A stretch of DNA of 64,000 nt from Desulfatibacillum sp. (GTDB taxonomy: Bacteria; Desulfobacterota; Desulfobacteria; Desulfobacterales; Desulfatibacillaceae), in assembly GCA_016342355.1 (NCBI GenBank), contig JAEINP010000013.1, forward strand, positions 1 to 64,000, in the 5' to 3' direction. The notes beneath the pieces were generated by a model. It was not told where the DNA came from. It did not search any database and saw nothing but the letters and a program-made list of their open reading frames with translations. Shown one piece after another: positions 27,997-36,035 of the stretch. Position numbers and translations under genes: made by a program. Numbering within the stretch: position 1 is the stretch's first letter; each line of letters opens with the position of its first letter.

Positions 27997-28701
27997 ATGG
28001 CCCTTGTAAGACTCCAAAAATACCTGGCCCATGCGGGCGTATGTTCCCGGCGTCATGCCGAAGAACTTATTACCAAGGGCAAGGTGGTTGTCAACGGTGA
28101 AACCGTCACCCAAATGGGGGTGAAGATTGATCCGGAAACGGACGAGGTTTCGGTCCGTGGCAAAAAGGTGGAGCCGGAGGACAACAGGACTTACATTATG
28201 CTCAACAAACCGGCCGGGTATGTGACCACATGCCACCAGCCCGGCCGGAAAATTGTCCTGGACCTTATTGACCTGCCCCAGCGCCTATACCCCATTGGCA
28301 GGCTGGACAATAGTTCCACCGGGCTTTTGCTCCTTACGGATGACGGCAGGTTGCACCACCATCTTTCCCACCCCTCTTTTGACCATGAAAAGGAATATCA
28401 GGTGGAGGTCGCCTGGGATATTCCGGACGCGGCCCTGGAATCCATGCGCCAAGGCATGGTCCTGGAAGGCCGGAAAACCCGCCCTGCCCGGGTCACTCGT
28501 ACAGGTCCCCGTTCTTTTACGATGGTATTGAAGGAAGGCCGCAACCGGCAGATTCGCAAAATGGTGGAACTGGCAAAAAACAGGGTCCACAGGCTTCACC
28601 GGATTCGCATGTCCCAAATCCGTTTGGACAACCTTGCACCCGGAAAATGGCGCCGTCTGAACGAGAAAGAAATCCAAATCCTGACCCAAGGCCTGGAATA
28701 G
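27997..28701 (+). CDS. 23S/16S rRNA pseudouridine synthase, RsuA/RluB family
   Basis: A 234-residue pseudouridine synthase. An S4 domain (VRLQKYLAHAGVCSRRHAEELI, residues 4-60) precedes the catalytic domain with GRLDNSSTGLLLLTDDG, whose Asp is the nucleophile, and the KEGRNRQIRKM basic motif. Length and the HQPGR insertion suit RluB more than RsuA. It starts 3 bases after argJ and is cotranscribed; the pairing is not functionally obvious. Confidence 0.9.
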   Translation: MALVRLQKYLAHAGVCSRRHAEELITKGKVVVNGETVTQMGVKIDPETDEVSVRGKKVEPEDNRTYIMLNKPAGYVTTCHQPGRKIVLDLIDLPQRLYPIGRLDNSSTGLLLLTDDGRLHHHLSHPSFDHEKEYQVEVAWDIPDAALESMRQGMVLEGRKTRPARVTRTGPRSFTMVLKEGRNRQIRKMVELAKNRVHRLHRIRMSQIRLDNLAPGKWRRLNEKEIQILTQGLE

Positions 28702-28712
28702 CCCCCTTACCT

Positions 28713-28739
28713 AACAGCCATTGTTTTAGGCTGTTTTAT
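28713..28739 (+). terminator. Terminator of argJ-rluB
   Basis: AACAGCC (28713-28719) and GGCTGTT (28729-28735) form a 7-bp stem followed by TTTTATA on the plus strand. It overlaps the stop codon of the convergent regulator gene. Confidence 0.7.
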
Positions 28740-30135
28740 AATCCCGTTTATCCAATCCGTATTTTTTCATCTTATTGTAAAGGGACCGGGATGTTATCCC
28801 GGCCAGATCCGCTGCCTGCCCAATCCTGCCCGCGGCTTCCTGTAGCACGGACTCCAGGTACAGCTTTTCCACCTGTAGCAGTGCCTGCTCCGTAACCTCT
28901 TTCAGGGTTTTGCCCTTCCATGAATCCGGGGCCGTATCCTGGCGCAGGGTGTCATCCTGAATGCTGCTCTTGAAGATATGGGGCAGGTCCCGGATGGTGA
29001 TTTCCCTGTCCGGGCAAAGAATAATGGCCCGCTCCAGCACGTTAAAAAGCTCCCGCACGTTGCCGGGCCAGTCATAGCGCGTAAGGGCTTCCATGGCTTG
29101 ATGAGAGATGCTTTCCACGTCCTTTCCATGGCGTGTATGCTGTTGGGCAATAAACTCCTGGGCCAGGTGGGCTATGTCTTCCCTTCGGTCTTTCAGGGGC
29201 GGGATGGTGATGGTGATGACGCTCAGGCGGTAGAAGAGGTCTCCCCGGAATTCCTTGTTGCGTACTTCTTCCTCCAAATCCCGGTTGGTGGCTGCAATTA
29301 CCCGCACGTCCACCCAGGTGGATTTGTCGCCTCCCAGGGGTTTGACTTCAAAATCCTGTAGCACGCGTAGCAGCTTGGCCTGGAGATGGATGGGCATCTC
29401 GCCGATTTCGTCCAGGAAAATAGTGCCCTTGTGGGCCATTTCAAAGGCCCCCCGCCTGGACCGTACCGCTCCGGTAAAGGCTCCCTGAATGTGGCCGAAC
29501 AGTTCGCTTTCCAGCAATGTTTCAGGCAGGGCCGCCATATTCACGGCCACAAAAGGTCCGGCGGACCGGGCGCTTTCAAAATGGATGGCCCGGGCAAGGC
29601 GCTCCTTGCCCACCCCTGTCTCTCCGGCGATAAGCAACTGGGCGTTGCTGGAAATAACCTGCCGGACCTCCTGGAGCATGACCTGCATGGATTGGCTGCT
29701 GGACCTGAAATCCTCCATCCTCGGACGGCTGCCGGCCTTGGGGGTAGGCGCGGTCCGCAGAATATATTGCGTCCGTGATTCGATGACCGCCTCAATGGCC
29801 TGGACAATGCTTTTGGTCGGGATGCCCGAGTGGAGCACCACGTCCGCCCCGGCAGCCACCAGTCCGGCCTGATCCTCGGAGGATTCGTGGGTGTGCAAGA
29901 TGATGGTGGCCGGGTTTTCCGGCAGATCATTGAGGGCGGCAATGCTGGATTCTGCAGGCAGGGGAAGCAGGCTTTGGTTGATGACCACAATGTCGGCGCA
30001 ACTGCGGATGACGCTTTGCCAGGAAAAGCGTCCCGGCCCATAGGCTTCCAGGCTGATATCCAGGTCTTCCAGGGCCTTTTTCATTTTTTGGAGCAGGTTT
30101 TTATTGTCGATGCATAGGGCGATTTTCAGGAGCAT
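28726..30135 (-). CDS. Sigma-54-dependent transcriptional activator with degenerate receiver
   Basis: A 469-residue enhancer-binding protein. The N-terminal 120 residues have a receiver-like fold but the phospho-acceptor position reads VVIN rather than D, so it is probably not phosphorylated normally. The AAA+ domain (about 140-375) has Walker A GETGVGKE, the sigma-54 loop GAFTGA and FRGDLFYRL. A Fis-type HTH closes the protein (GQAADLAGITSRSLYNKM). The ATG at 30135 has GGAGA upstream. It is divergent to an operon with a -24/-12 promoter, its likely target. Confidence 0.9.
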   Translation of the reverse strand: MLLKIALCIDNKNLLQKMKKALEDLDISLEAYGPGRFSWQSVIRSCADIVVINQSLLPLPAESSIAALNDLPENPATIILHTHESSEDQAGLVAAGADVVLHSGIPTKSIVQAIEAVIESRTQYILRTAPTPKAGSRPRMEDFRSSSQSMQVMLQEVRQVISSNAQLLIAGETGVGKERLARAIHFESARSAGPFVAVNMAALPETLLESELFGHIQGAFTGAVRSRRGAFEMAHKGTIFLDEIGEMPIHLQAKLLRVLQDFEVKPLGGDKSTWVDVRVIAATNRDLEEEVRNKEFRGDLFYRLSVITITIPPLKDRREDIAHLAQEFIAQQHTRHGKDVESISHQAMEALTRYDWPGNVRELFNVLERAIILCPDREITIRDLPHIFKSSIQDDTLRQDTAPDSWKGKTLKEVTEQALLQVEKLYLESVLQEAAGRIGQAADLAGITSRSLYNKMKKYGLDKRDYKTA

Positions 30136-30569
30136 GAGCTTCTCCAAAAGGGTTGGGGAGGTAAGAAAGGATGTTAACCGGCAAGGAAAATTTACCGGTT
30201 TTGGGTGTCCTCAGGTATTTGGGGGGAGTGTATCGGAAATTCAATTCCGAAGTCAATGAATGAATGCCTGAAACATAAAGATATACTTGGGATTTTTTAA
30301 AGTAAGAAATTAAATTCCTTTATTTTTGAAAAAATAAGCAATCTATTTCCTTTTTGTCCGGGGCTTCCGCCCCGGGGGCCTTCCGGCCTCCCTCACTCAC
30401 TCGCACGCAACCGCTGATTTCTCCTCCCGCCTTCTGGTTTGGTCATTATCTATAACTATCTAATGTCATTTATTTTTTTGTAATTTGTTCCCATTTCTTG
30501 CTGGCAGTGAAAAATTATTTCAGAGAATGGCCCCGCAAATGACGCTGTTTTTGGAAATACGGTTTTTTT
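30136..30569. other. Intergenic region with inverted repeats upstream of the sigma-54 promoter
   Basis: Two inverted repeats could bind the activator: AACCGG/CCGGTT (30176-30200) and TCGGAA/TTCCGA with a 6-base centre (30233-30250). Two adjacent GC hairpins with TTCC loops lie at 30360-30388. The rest is AT-rich. No gene is visible. Confidence 0.45.
30360..30388. repeat. Tandem TTCC-loop hairpins
   Basis: GGGGC-TTCC-GCCCC (30360-30373) and GGCC-TTCC-GGCC (30377-30388) stand side by side in AT-rich DNA. They look like a small palindromic intergenic repeat. Confidence 0.5.
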
Positions 30570-30585
30570 TGGCACACCACTTGCC
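30570..30585 (+). promoter_or_regulatory. Sigma-54 promoter (-24/-12)
   Basis: TGGCAC-ACCAC-TTGCC has the GG and GC dinucleotides 10 bases apart, matching the sigma-54 consensus. Transcription should start near 30596, 55 bases before the SpeD-like gene. The divergent gene encodes a sigma-54 activator. Confidence 0.85.
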
Positions 30586-30650
30586 TTAGGGCAGTTTGTT
30601 CGGAAACATTCATGTGTTTTCGCCTATACAATTTAATTGGGGATACTCAA

Positions 30651-31289
30651 ATGATGACGAAAAAGAAGAAACGCATCTCAGGCGCCAAGGGAATGGGAAA
30701 CCGTGAAGTCTTTCCTGTGGTGGAAATGGATTTCGATGCTGAGAGAATGAGCCGCAAACAGCGCTCTCTCAAGTTTTCCAAGGAAGTGCATAAAAAGGGC
30801 AACCCTGAGGATGAGTTGGATTTTGCCGACGACTATACCGGGGATGGCGAAACCCAATATCGTGAAGGTCCGGCAGGACCCTTTGCAGTTAATTCGTTGT
30901 TTGAAGGAGAAGCCATCAAGGAACAGATGGAAAATGAAGCATGCTGGGGCCTGGCTTCGGCTGTTGACATTTACGGATGCGATCCGGACCTTATCCGGAA
31001 CGCGGAAGCCATCAAGCGCTTTGTGGTGGAGTTGTGCGACCTCATTGATATGAAACGCTTCGGGGAAACCCAGGTGGTCCATTTTGGAGAAGACGAGAAG
31101 GTGGCGGGTTACTCCATGGTCCAGTTGATCGAAACTTCGCTCATTTCGGCTCATTTCGCCAATTTGACAAAAACCGTGTACCTGGATGTGTTCAGTTGCA
31201 AGTCGTATAACCCTCAACTGGTTCGCCAGTTTGCCGAGAATTTTTTCAAGGGGTCTGAAAGCAACCTCCAAGTGTCCATGAGGAGATAG
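30651..31289 (+). CDS. SpeD-family (AdoMet decarboxylase-like) pyruvoyl protein with altered active site
   Basis: A 212-residue protein. Residues 1-90 are a charged extension not found in SpeD. Residues 98-205 align without gaps to prokaryotic AdoMet decarboxylase around the processing site: S163 matches the pyruvoyl-forming Ser, H168 and C183 match the catalytic His and Cys. But the Glu before the Ser is T162, the next His is Leu (L164) and the WPE substrate motif is ANL (170-172). A pyruvoyl enzyme with another substrate, or a non-processed homologue, is likely. The ATG at 30651 has GGGG 8 bases upstream. First gene of the sigma-54 operon. Confidence 0.75.
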   Translation: MMTKKKKRISGAKGMGNREVFPVVEMDFDAERMSRKQRSLKFSKEVHKKGNPEDELDFADDYTGDGETQYREGPAGPFAVNSLFEGEAIKEQMENEACWGLASAVDIYGCDPDLIRNAEAIKRFVVELCDLIDMKRFGETQVVHFGEDEKVAGYSMVQLIETSLISAHFANLTKTVYLDVFSCKSYNPQLVRQFAENFFKGSESNLQVSMRR

Positions 31290-31292
31290 GGA

Positions 31293-32267
31293 ATGACAAG
31301 GATATCCCTGGTTAACGACCAGGACCTGGTCGCCCGACTTTGGGCGACTCACATGCCCGAGCCTGGAAACGTGTTTGACCTGTGGGAAACCCGGATGTGT
31401 TTTGACCGGTCTTTTAGGCGGCCTGTACTCGCTGTGGTGGCCTCGGACGGACTTGGCCAAACCACAGGGTTTTTGCCCCTCTCCTGGGTGGAGGAAACCG
31501 CCAAGTGGGTGTATTTTCCAGGGGAAACCTGGAAAGGCAAAACTTGGCTGGAGGGAAACCTGATCCCGGCCAGGGACCCGGAAACCATGGAGGCCCTTTT
31601 GGAGGCCATTCCCGGGGACGCTTATCTGAGGTATCTGGACCCGATGGCGCAGGCGTTTCCTTATCCGGGCGCGGACCAGGATGAAGTGGGATATTTGTTT
31701 TTTCCCGAAAGGTATTCCAATAATTATCAGGAATATCTTCAGAGTTTTCCCCGGAAGACCATCAAGAAACTCCTGGGGGAAATGGCCCGGCTGGAAAGCC
31801 GGGGCGTGACATACCGGTTTGACAGCATGGAAGACGCCCAGCGCCTTTTGCAGATGAACCTGGAAGCCTTTGGTCCGGAATCGTACTTTTTTGACTCCCG
31901 TTTTTCCACGGGTTTTGAGAATCTTCTTGCCTGGCTCAAGCAAAACAATCTCCTTCGGATCACCACGGTCCTTATTGAAGGCCGCGTTGCGGCCGTGGAT
32001 GTGGGCGCCTTGTGGCGGGGGCATTATTCCATCCTGGCCGGTGGTGTGGACCAAGAATTCCCGGGAGTGGCCAAGGTCATCAATTTTCATCATTTGGAAA
32101 GGGCTTGCGCTGAAAAGCTGAATTGTGTGGACTTCTTGTGCGGGAATTTTAATTGGAAAGAGCGCCTGCGCCTCATCCCCCGGCCCCTTATGGAGATCCG
32201 TCTGGAGGAGCAACCTGGCATGGTCTATTCTCCGGTCAAGGAAGAGGAGCACGCAGTCAGTGTATGA
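31293..32267 (+). CDS. BioF2/FemAB-like GNAT-fold acyl- or aminoacyl-transferase
   Basis: A 324-residue soluble protein. The second half (about 150-310) resembles the Acetyltransf_6/BioF2-like GNAT domain used by FemAB-type peptidyl transferases: RKTIKKLLGEMARLE, then VLIEGRVAAVDVGALWRGHYSIL and VINFHHLERACAE. The first half is a second, more divergent GNAT-like unit. It starts 3 bases after the SpeD-like gene with GGAG upstream and overlaps the ATP-grasp gene by 8 bases. It probably acylates an amine made or used by its neighbours. Confidence 0.7.
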   Translation: MTRISLVNDQDLVARLWATHMPEPGNVFDLWETRMCFDRSFRRPVLAVVASDGLGQTTGFLPLSWVEETAKWVYFPGETWKGKTWLEGNLIPARDPETMEALLEAIPGDAYLRYLDPMAQAFPYPGADQDEVGYLFFPERYSNNYQEYLQSFPRKTIKKLLGEMARLESRGVTYRFDSMEDAQRLLQMNLEAFGPESYFFDSRFSTGFENLLAWLKQNNLLRITTVLIEGRVAAVDVGALWRGHYSILAGGVDQEFPGVAKVINFHHLERACAEKLNCVDFLCGNFNWKERLRLIPRPLMEIRLEEQPGMVYSPVKEEEHAVSV

Positions 32268-33507
32268 GACATCCAGGGTGTTGGTGGTTGGTACAACTCC
32301 CGATTATGTGGACAGGATAAGGACAATCCGGCCCGGTAAAGCCTTGTTCCTTACCAGCCCGCAACTCAGGGAAAAGGCCTTGGAAACTCCTCCTGCCCGG
32401 GAAGAGGAAATTTTGTGCCCCCTCAAACCCAAGGAGGCGTTACAGGCTGTGGAAAGGCATCTTGCCGCCCATGACCTGACTTTGGGGGGGATTGCCTGTT
32501 TTGATTGTGAAACCATGATCCTGACGGCCACCTTGGCCAAGGAACTGGAACTGGACTATCCGGCCCTGGATGCGGTAATGAATTGCCGCAATAAGTACAG
32601 GGCCAAAAATCTGTGGCAGGCTGCCCATCTCCCCACTCCCCGTTTTGGATTGGTGAATGATTCGGGCAAGGCCTGGTCCTTCATGGAAAAAACCCGGCCG
32701 CCCTGGGTGGCCAAACCTTTGGACGGATCAGGCAGTTCCCTGGTGTTTAAATTGGAAAAGCCAGGGGACTTGGAGGGCGCCGCGGCAAAAGCCAAGGCGT
32801 TTTATGTCAAGCAGGGGCAGGATGCCCAAAAAGCGTGGCCCATGCTCCTGGAGGAAATGGCCCCGGGCCCGGAATACAGCGCGGATTTTCTTTTTGTGGG
32901 AGGCCAGGCCCGGATATTGCGGCTCACCGCCAAGCATCGTCTGGCTTCGGAGCTTTTTGGCATCACCCAGGCTTATGAATTGCGGGAGAACCTGCTTTCC
33001 GAAAAAGATCGGCGCGAATTGGAAAACCTGTTCGCCCGGGCCGCCAGGGCATTGGGTCTGGCGGCTTGTATTTGCATGGTGGATTTTATCCTTAATGAAC
33101 AGGGGCCGTGGCTTTTGGAAATAGCCCCACGGCCCGGTGGGGATTGTCTGCCTCTGTTACTCAGGAAAGCAGGCGGACCGGACACCATGGGATTTGCCCT
33201 GGATTTTGCAGGCAAAGCCCCCTTGCCCCAGGATGGAAAAACCCTCAGCCCCCATGTAGGCCTGCGGATTTTCGCTCCCTGCAATGGTGTGTTGGAAAAA
33301 TTGGAGACCGAGGCCTTACTCAGGGATAAACGCGTGGTTTGTTTCGAATCCATTAGGCAACCCGGTGACAGGGTGGAACTGCCGCCTAAGGATTACGATT
33401 CCTGGATATTGGCAAATATAATTTACAAACCAAGGACCGGCGAGGACATCGCCCTGCAGAACCGGGAATTGTCCAGCCTGGTATCCGTTAGGATAAAGCG
33501 CCCATGA
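32260..33507 (+). CDS. ATP-grasp carboxylate-amine ligase
   Basis: A 415-residue ATP-grasp ligase. An N-terminal Rossmann-like part (VLVVGTTPDYVDRI) precedes the ATP-grasp fold: VAKPLDGSGSSLVFK, LLEEMAPGPEYSADF and the metal-binding LLEIAPRPGGDCLPLL. Such enzymes join a carboxylate to an amine through an acyl phosphate. The GTG at 32260 has GAGGAG about 10 bases upstream and keeps the N-terminal Rossmann strand; any longer start lies deep in the GNAT gene. Its stop overlaps the next ATG by 4 bases (ATGA). Confidence 0.82.
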   Translation: MYETSRVLVVGTTPDYVDRIRTIRPGKALFLTSPQLREKALETPPAREEEILCPLKPKEALQAVERHLAAHDLTLGGIACFDCETMILTATLAKELELDYPALDAVMNCRNKYRAKNLWQAAHLPTPRFGLVNDSGKAWSFMEKTRPPWVAKPLDGSGSSLVFKLEKPGDLEGAAAKAKAFYVKQGQDAQKAWPMLLEEMAPGPEYSADFLFVGGQARILRLTAKHRLASELFGITQAYELRENLLSEKDRRELENLFARAARALGLAACICMVDFILNEQGPWLLEIAPRPGGDCLPLLLRKAGGPDTMGFALDFAGKAPLPQDGKTLSPHVGLRIFAPCNGVLEKLETEALLRDKRVVCFESIRQPGDRVELPPKDYDSWILANIIYKPRTGEDIALQNRELSSLVSVRIKRP

Positions 33508-34829
33508 CATTTGACTACACTCCACATCAGGCTAGTACGCGGGATGCTCTTTCCCGCCTGGAATCCATGCTCCGGCACCGGGAAAAGACCCTGCCAGGGA
33601 CTAAACTCCGGGCTTATGTGGAGCGTTTTTTCAACATGAAGGATGTCTTTCTGGACTTGGCGGCCGTCCACCAGGAACCCCTTTATGTGCTGGATCATGA
33701 AAATCTCCGCAAGCAGGCAGGCATATTTAAAGAGACTTTCGCCGCCTGTTTTACGGATTTCTCCTGTTACTACGCCATGAAAAGCAACAGCCATCCAGAT
33801 GTCTCCAAGACTCTCCTGGAACAGGGTTTTGGCCTGGATGTGTCTAGCGGGGTGGAGGTGGAAACCGCCCTGTCCCTGGGTGCTTCCAATATCATTTTCA
33901 GCGGTCCGGGAAAAACCGCCAAGGAACTTTCCCTGGCCGTGGCAAACAGTTCACGGGTGACTGTCCTTATGGACAGCCCCGGCGAACTGGAGCGCCTGAA
34001 CCTCCTGGCGTGTCAGGCCGGGAAGAAAATCAGGGTGGGCCTGCGGATCACCCCCCCGCTCAGCCCCTGGAAAAAATTCGGGGTTCCCATGGCAAGGCTG
34101 GGGGCCGTGTGGAAAAGGGCGCAGGAATGCGAAGGCCTGGATATTCGGGGCCTCCAGTTTCATACAAGCTGGAACCTGGACCCTTCCCAGCAGACCAAAA
34201 CCATTGCGGCCATAGGCAAGGAGATCAGCCAGTGGTCGTCCTCCATGCTCCATTCCCTGGAGTTTTTGGATATTGGCGGAGGATACTGGCCCCAGGCAGG
34301 GGAGTGGCAGGTGTATCCGGCCACTCAGGCTGGGCAGGTGCAAAAATTGGCGGGGCTGGACATCCAAAAACCCCTGGAGCATTTTTACGCCCCGGCCAGC
34401 CCCCTGGAGATTTTCGCCCAGTCTCTGCACCAGGCCCTGGAACGGCATATTTTCCCGGTCGCGCCTTGCCGGGTTTGTCTGGAACCGGGACGTTGGCTAA
34501 GCAACGGGGCCATGCACCTGCTCCTGAACGTAGTGGACAAAAAAGATCCCGGCCTGGTCATTACCGATGCGGGAACCAACGCCATCGGCTGGGAGCGTTT
34601 TGAAATGGATTATGCCCCCGTGCTGAACCTGACCCGCCCTTCCATGGAGGAAAAGGCCTGTGAAATCATGGGGTCCCTGTGCACGCCGCACGACCTGTGG
34701 GGGCTTTCCTACTGGGGGGAGGATATTCAACCCGGAGACGTCCTCCTGATTCCGGATCAGGGCGCCTATACATACAGCCTGAGGCAGAATTTTATCAAAT
34801 CCATTCCCCGCGTTGTTCCCATGCCTTAG
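33504..34829 (+). CDS. Fold-type III PLP-dependent amino-acid decarboxylase
   Basis: A 441-residue alanine-racemase-fold decarboxylase, related to diaminopimelate, ornithine and carboxynorspermidine decarboxylases. PLP lysine is K93 (YYAMKSNSHPDV). H220, the GGG phosphate loop (258-260), EPGR (327-330) and the dimer-active-site C393 (GSLCTPHDLWG) are kept, as is the C-terminal GAYTYSL. The substrate-specificity helix is not decisive. It is close to the class used in natural-product pathways, where a carrier- or peptide-linked amino acid is decarboxylated. Coupled to the ATP-grasp gene. Confidence 0.85.
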   Translation: MTFDYTPHQASTRDALSRLESMLRHREKTLPGTKLRAYVERFFNMKDVFLDLAAVHQEPLYVLDHENLRKQAGIFKETFAACFTDFSCYYAMKSNSHPDVSKTLLEQGFGLDVSSGVEVETALSLGASNIIFSGPGKTAKELSLAVANSSRVTVLMDSPGELERLNLLACQAGKKIRVGLRITPPLSPWKKFGVPMARLGAVWKRAQECEGLDIRGLQFHTSWNLDPSQQTKTIAAIGKEISQWSSSMLHSLEFLDIGGGYWPQAGEWQVYPATQAGQVQKLAGLDIQKPLEHFYAPASPLEIFAQSLHQALERHIFPVAPCRVCLEPGRWLSNGAMHLLLNVVDKKDPGLVITDAGTNAIGWERFEMDYAPVLNLTRPSMEEKACEIMGSLCTPHDLWGLSYWGEDIQPGDVLLIPDQGAYTYSLRQNFIKSIPRVVPMP

Positions 34830-34839
34830 CAAGTCTCAT

Positions 34840-34902
34840 CCCGGTATTGGCGCATGGGCGAAAAGCCTTTTGCCCTGCGCCAGCCGGGCCTTTCTCATTT
34901 TT
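34840..34902 (+). terminator. Terminator of the SpeD-like operon
   Basis: A long interrupted hairpin: CCCGG, TGGCGCA and GGGC on the left pair with GCCC, TGCGCCA and CCGGG on the right (34840-34888), followed by a T-rich tail (34891-34902). It separates the four-gene operon from the downstream hydrolase gene. Confidence 0.75.
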
Positions 34903-34984
34903 GAAAAATTTCATCGCACGGTTTTCTTCCCGAAGAAATTGGAGTATGATATCCGGCAACCAGAAACCGGAGGGGGGAAGATGT

Positions 34985-35986
34985 ATGCGAAAAAATAGAA
35001 GCAAGTTTTGGGTTAGCGCACTGTTTGTCGTTGTACTGGTTGTTTTTGCCTATGTCGCCGTCAACACCACTTTATTCAAACCTTCCGTGGGTAGCCGCCT
35101 TGCCCGTTTGGTCGTAGTCCATTATCTGGCGCCCAGGTTTACAGCGGACACCCCCTATCAGAAAACCCGGGACACCCTGGAGTTTATGGCCAAGCTGGGC
35201 CGCCTTCCCCTGGGAACCCGGGTGGAAGAAACTCATGTTGCCGGGCTTCGGGCGGAATGGGTCCGGGCCAGAACTGTTCCGGAAGACTCCTCCAAAGTAC
35301 TTTTGTATTTTCACGGGGGAGGCTTTTTTTGCGGCTCCGCCAATACCCATAAGAGTCTGGCGGCCATGCTTTCCAAGGCATCCAAAATGCCTGTTCTGCT
35401 GCCCGAATACCGTCTGGCCCCGGAGCATAAATATCCGGCGGCCAACCTGGATTGCCTGGATTCCTACCTTTGGCTTCTGGAACAGGGATATAAACCGGAA
35501 AACATCGCCATAGGGGGAGACTCCGCCGGGGGATGCCTGACACTCATGACCCTGCTGACCCTTAAGGAAAAGGGCCTTCCCATGCCGGGGGCGGCCATTC
35601 TCATTTCTCCCGTGACCGACGCCATCCATTTCGATGGGGAGTCCATAAAAACCCGTGACAAGGCAGATCCCTTGTTTGCCGCCAGGGACATTGGCAAACA
35701 CATGACCTGGTACGGGGGAGAGAAGGACCAACGGCCCGCTCTCATGGCCCCCCTGAATATGGATCTGTCCGGGTTGCCACCCCTATTCATCCAGGCGGGC
35801 GACGACGAGATTCTTTTGAGCGATTCCACCCGATTGGCTGAAAAGGCTAAAAAGGCGGGGGTGGACGTGACCCTGGAAGTCTGGGAGAACATGTGGCACG
35901 TGTTCCAGTCTTTTGGGGTGATCGTGCCCGAAGCCAGACAGGCGATCGCCAACCTGGGGGCTTTTTTGCAGGAAAAATTGTCGTGA
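34985..35986 (+). CDS. Alpha/beta hydrolase, hormone-sensitive-lipase family
   Basis: A 333-residue esterase/lipase. A hydrophobic N-terminal segment (about 10-27) anchors or exports it. The oxyanion motif HGGGFFCG, nucleophile GDSAGG, acid in AGDDEILL and a histidine in MWHVFQSF make the full HSL set. GGAGGGGGGAAG is just upstream of the ATG at 34985. It lies beyond the operon terminator but may be read through. Followed by an acyl-CoA dehydrogenase; it may handle lipids or acyl esters. Confidence 0.87.
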   Translation: MRKNRSKFWVSALFVVVLVVFAYVAVNTTLFKPSVGSRLARLVVVHYLAPRFTADTPYQKTRDTLEFMAKLGRLPLGTRVEETHVAGLRAEWVRARTVPEDSSKVLLYFHGGGFFCGSANTHKSLAAMLSKASKMPVLLPEYRLAPEHKYPAANLDCLDSYLWLLEQGYKPENIAIGGDSAGGCLTLMTLLTLKEKGLPMPGAAILISPVTDAIHFDGESIKTRDKADPLFAARDIGKHMTWYGGEKDQRPALMAPLNMDLSGLPPLFIQAGDDEILLSDSTRLAEKAKKAGVDVTLEVWENMWHVFQSFGVIVPEARQAIANLGAFLQEKLS

Positions 35987-36035
35987 TGAAGTTGTTTGCA
36001 CCGTCAGCTTTTAAGAATTAAAAGACAGGATTTAA

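Noticed and set aside
30678-32252. 524-residue minus-strand open frame
   Set aside because: Antisense to the SpeD-like and GNAT genes, which have recognisable motifs and good ribosome sites.
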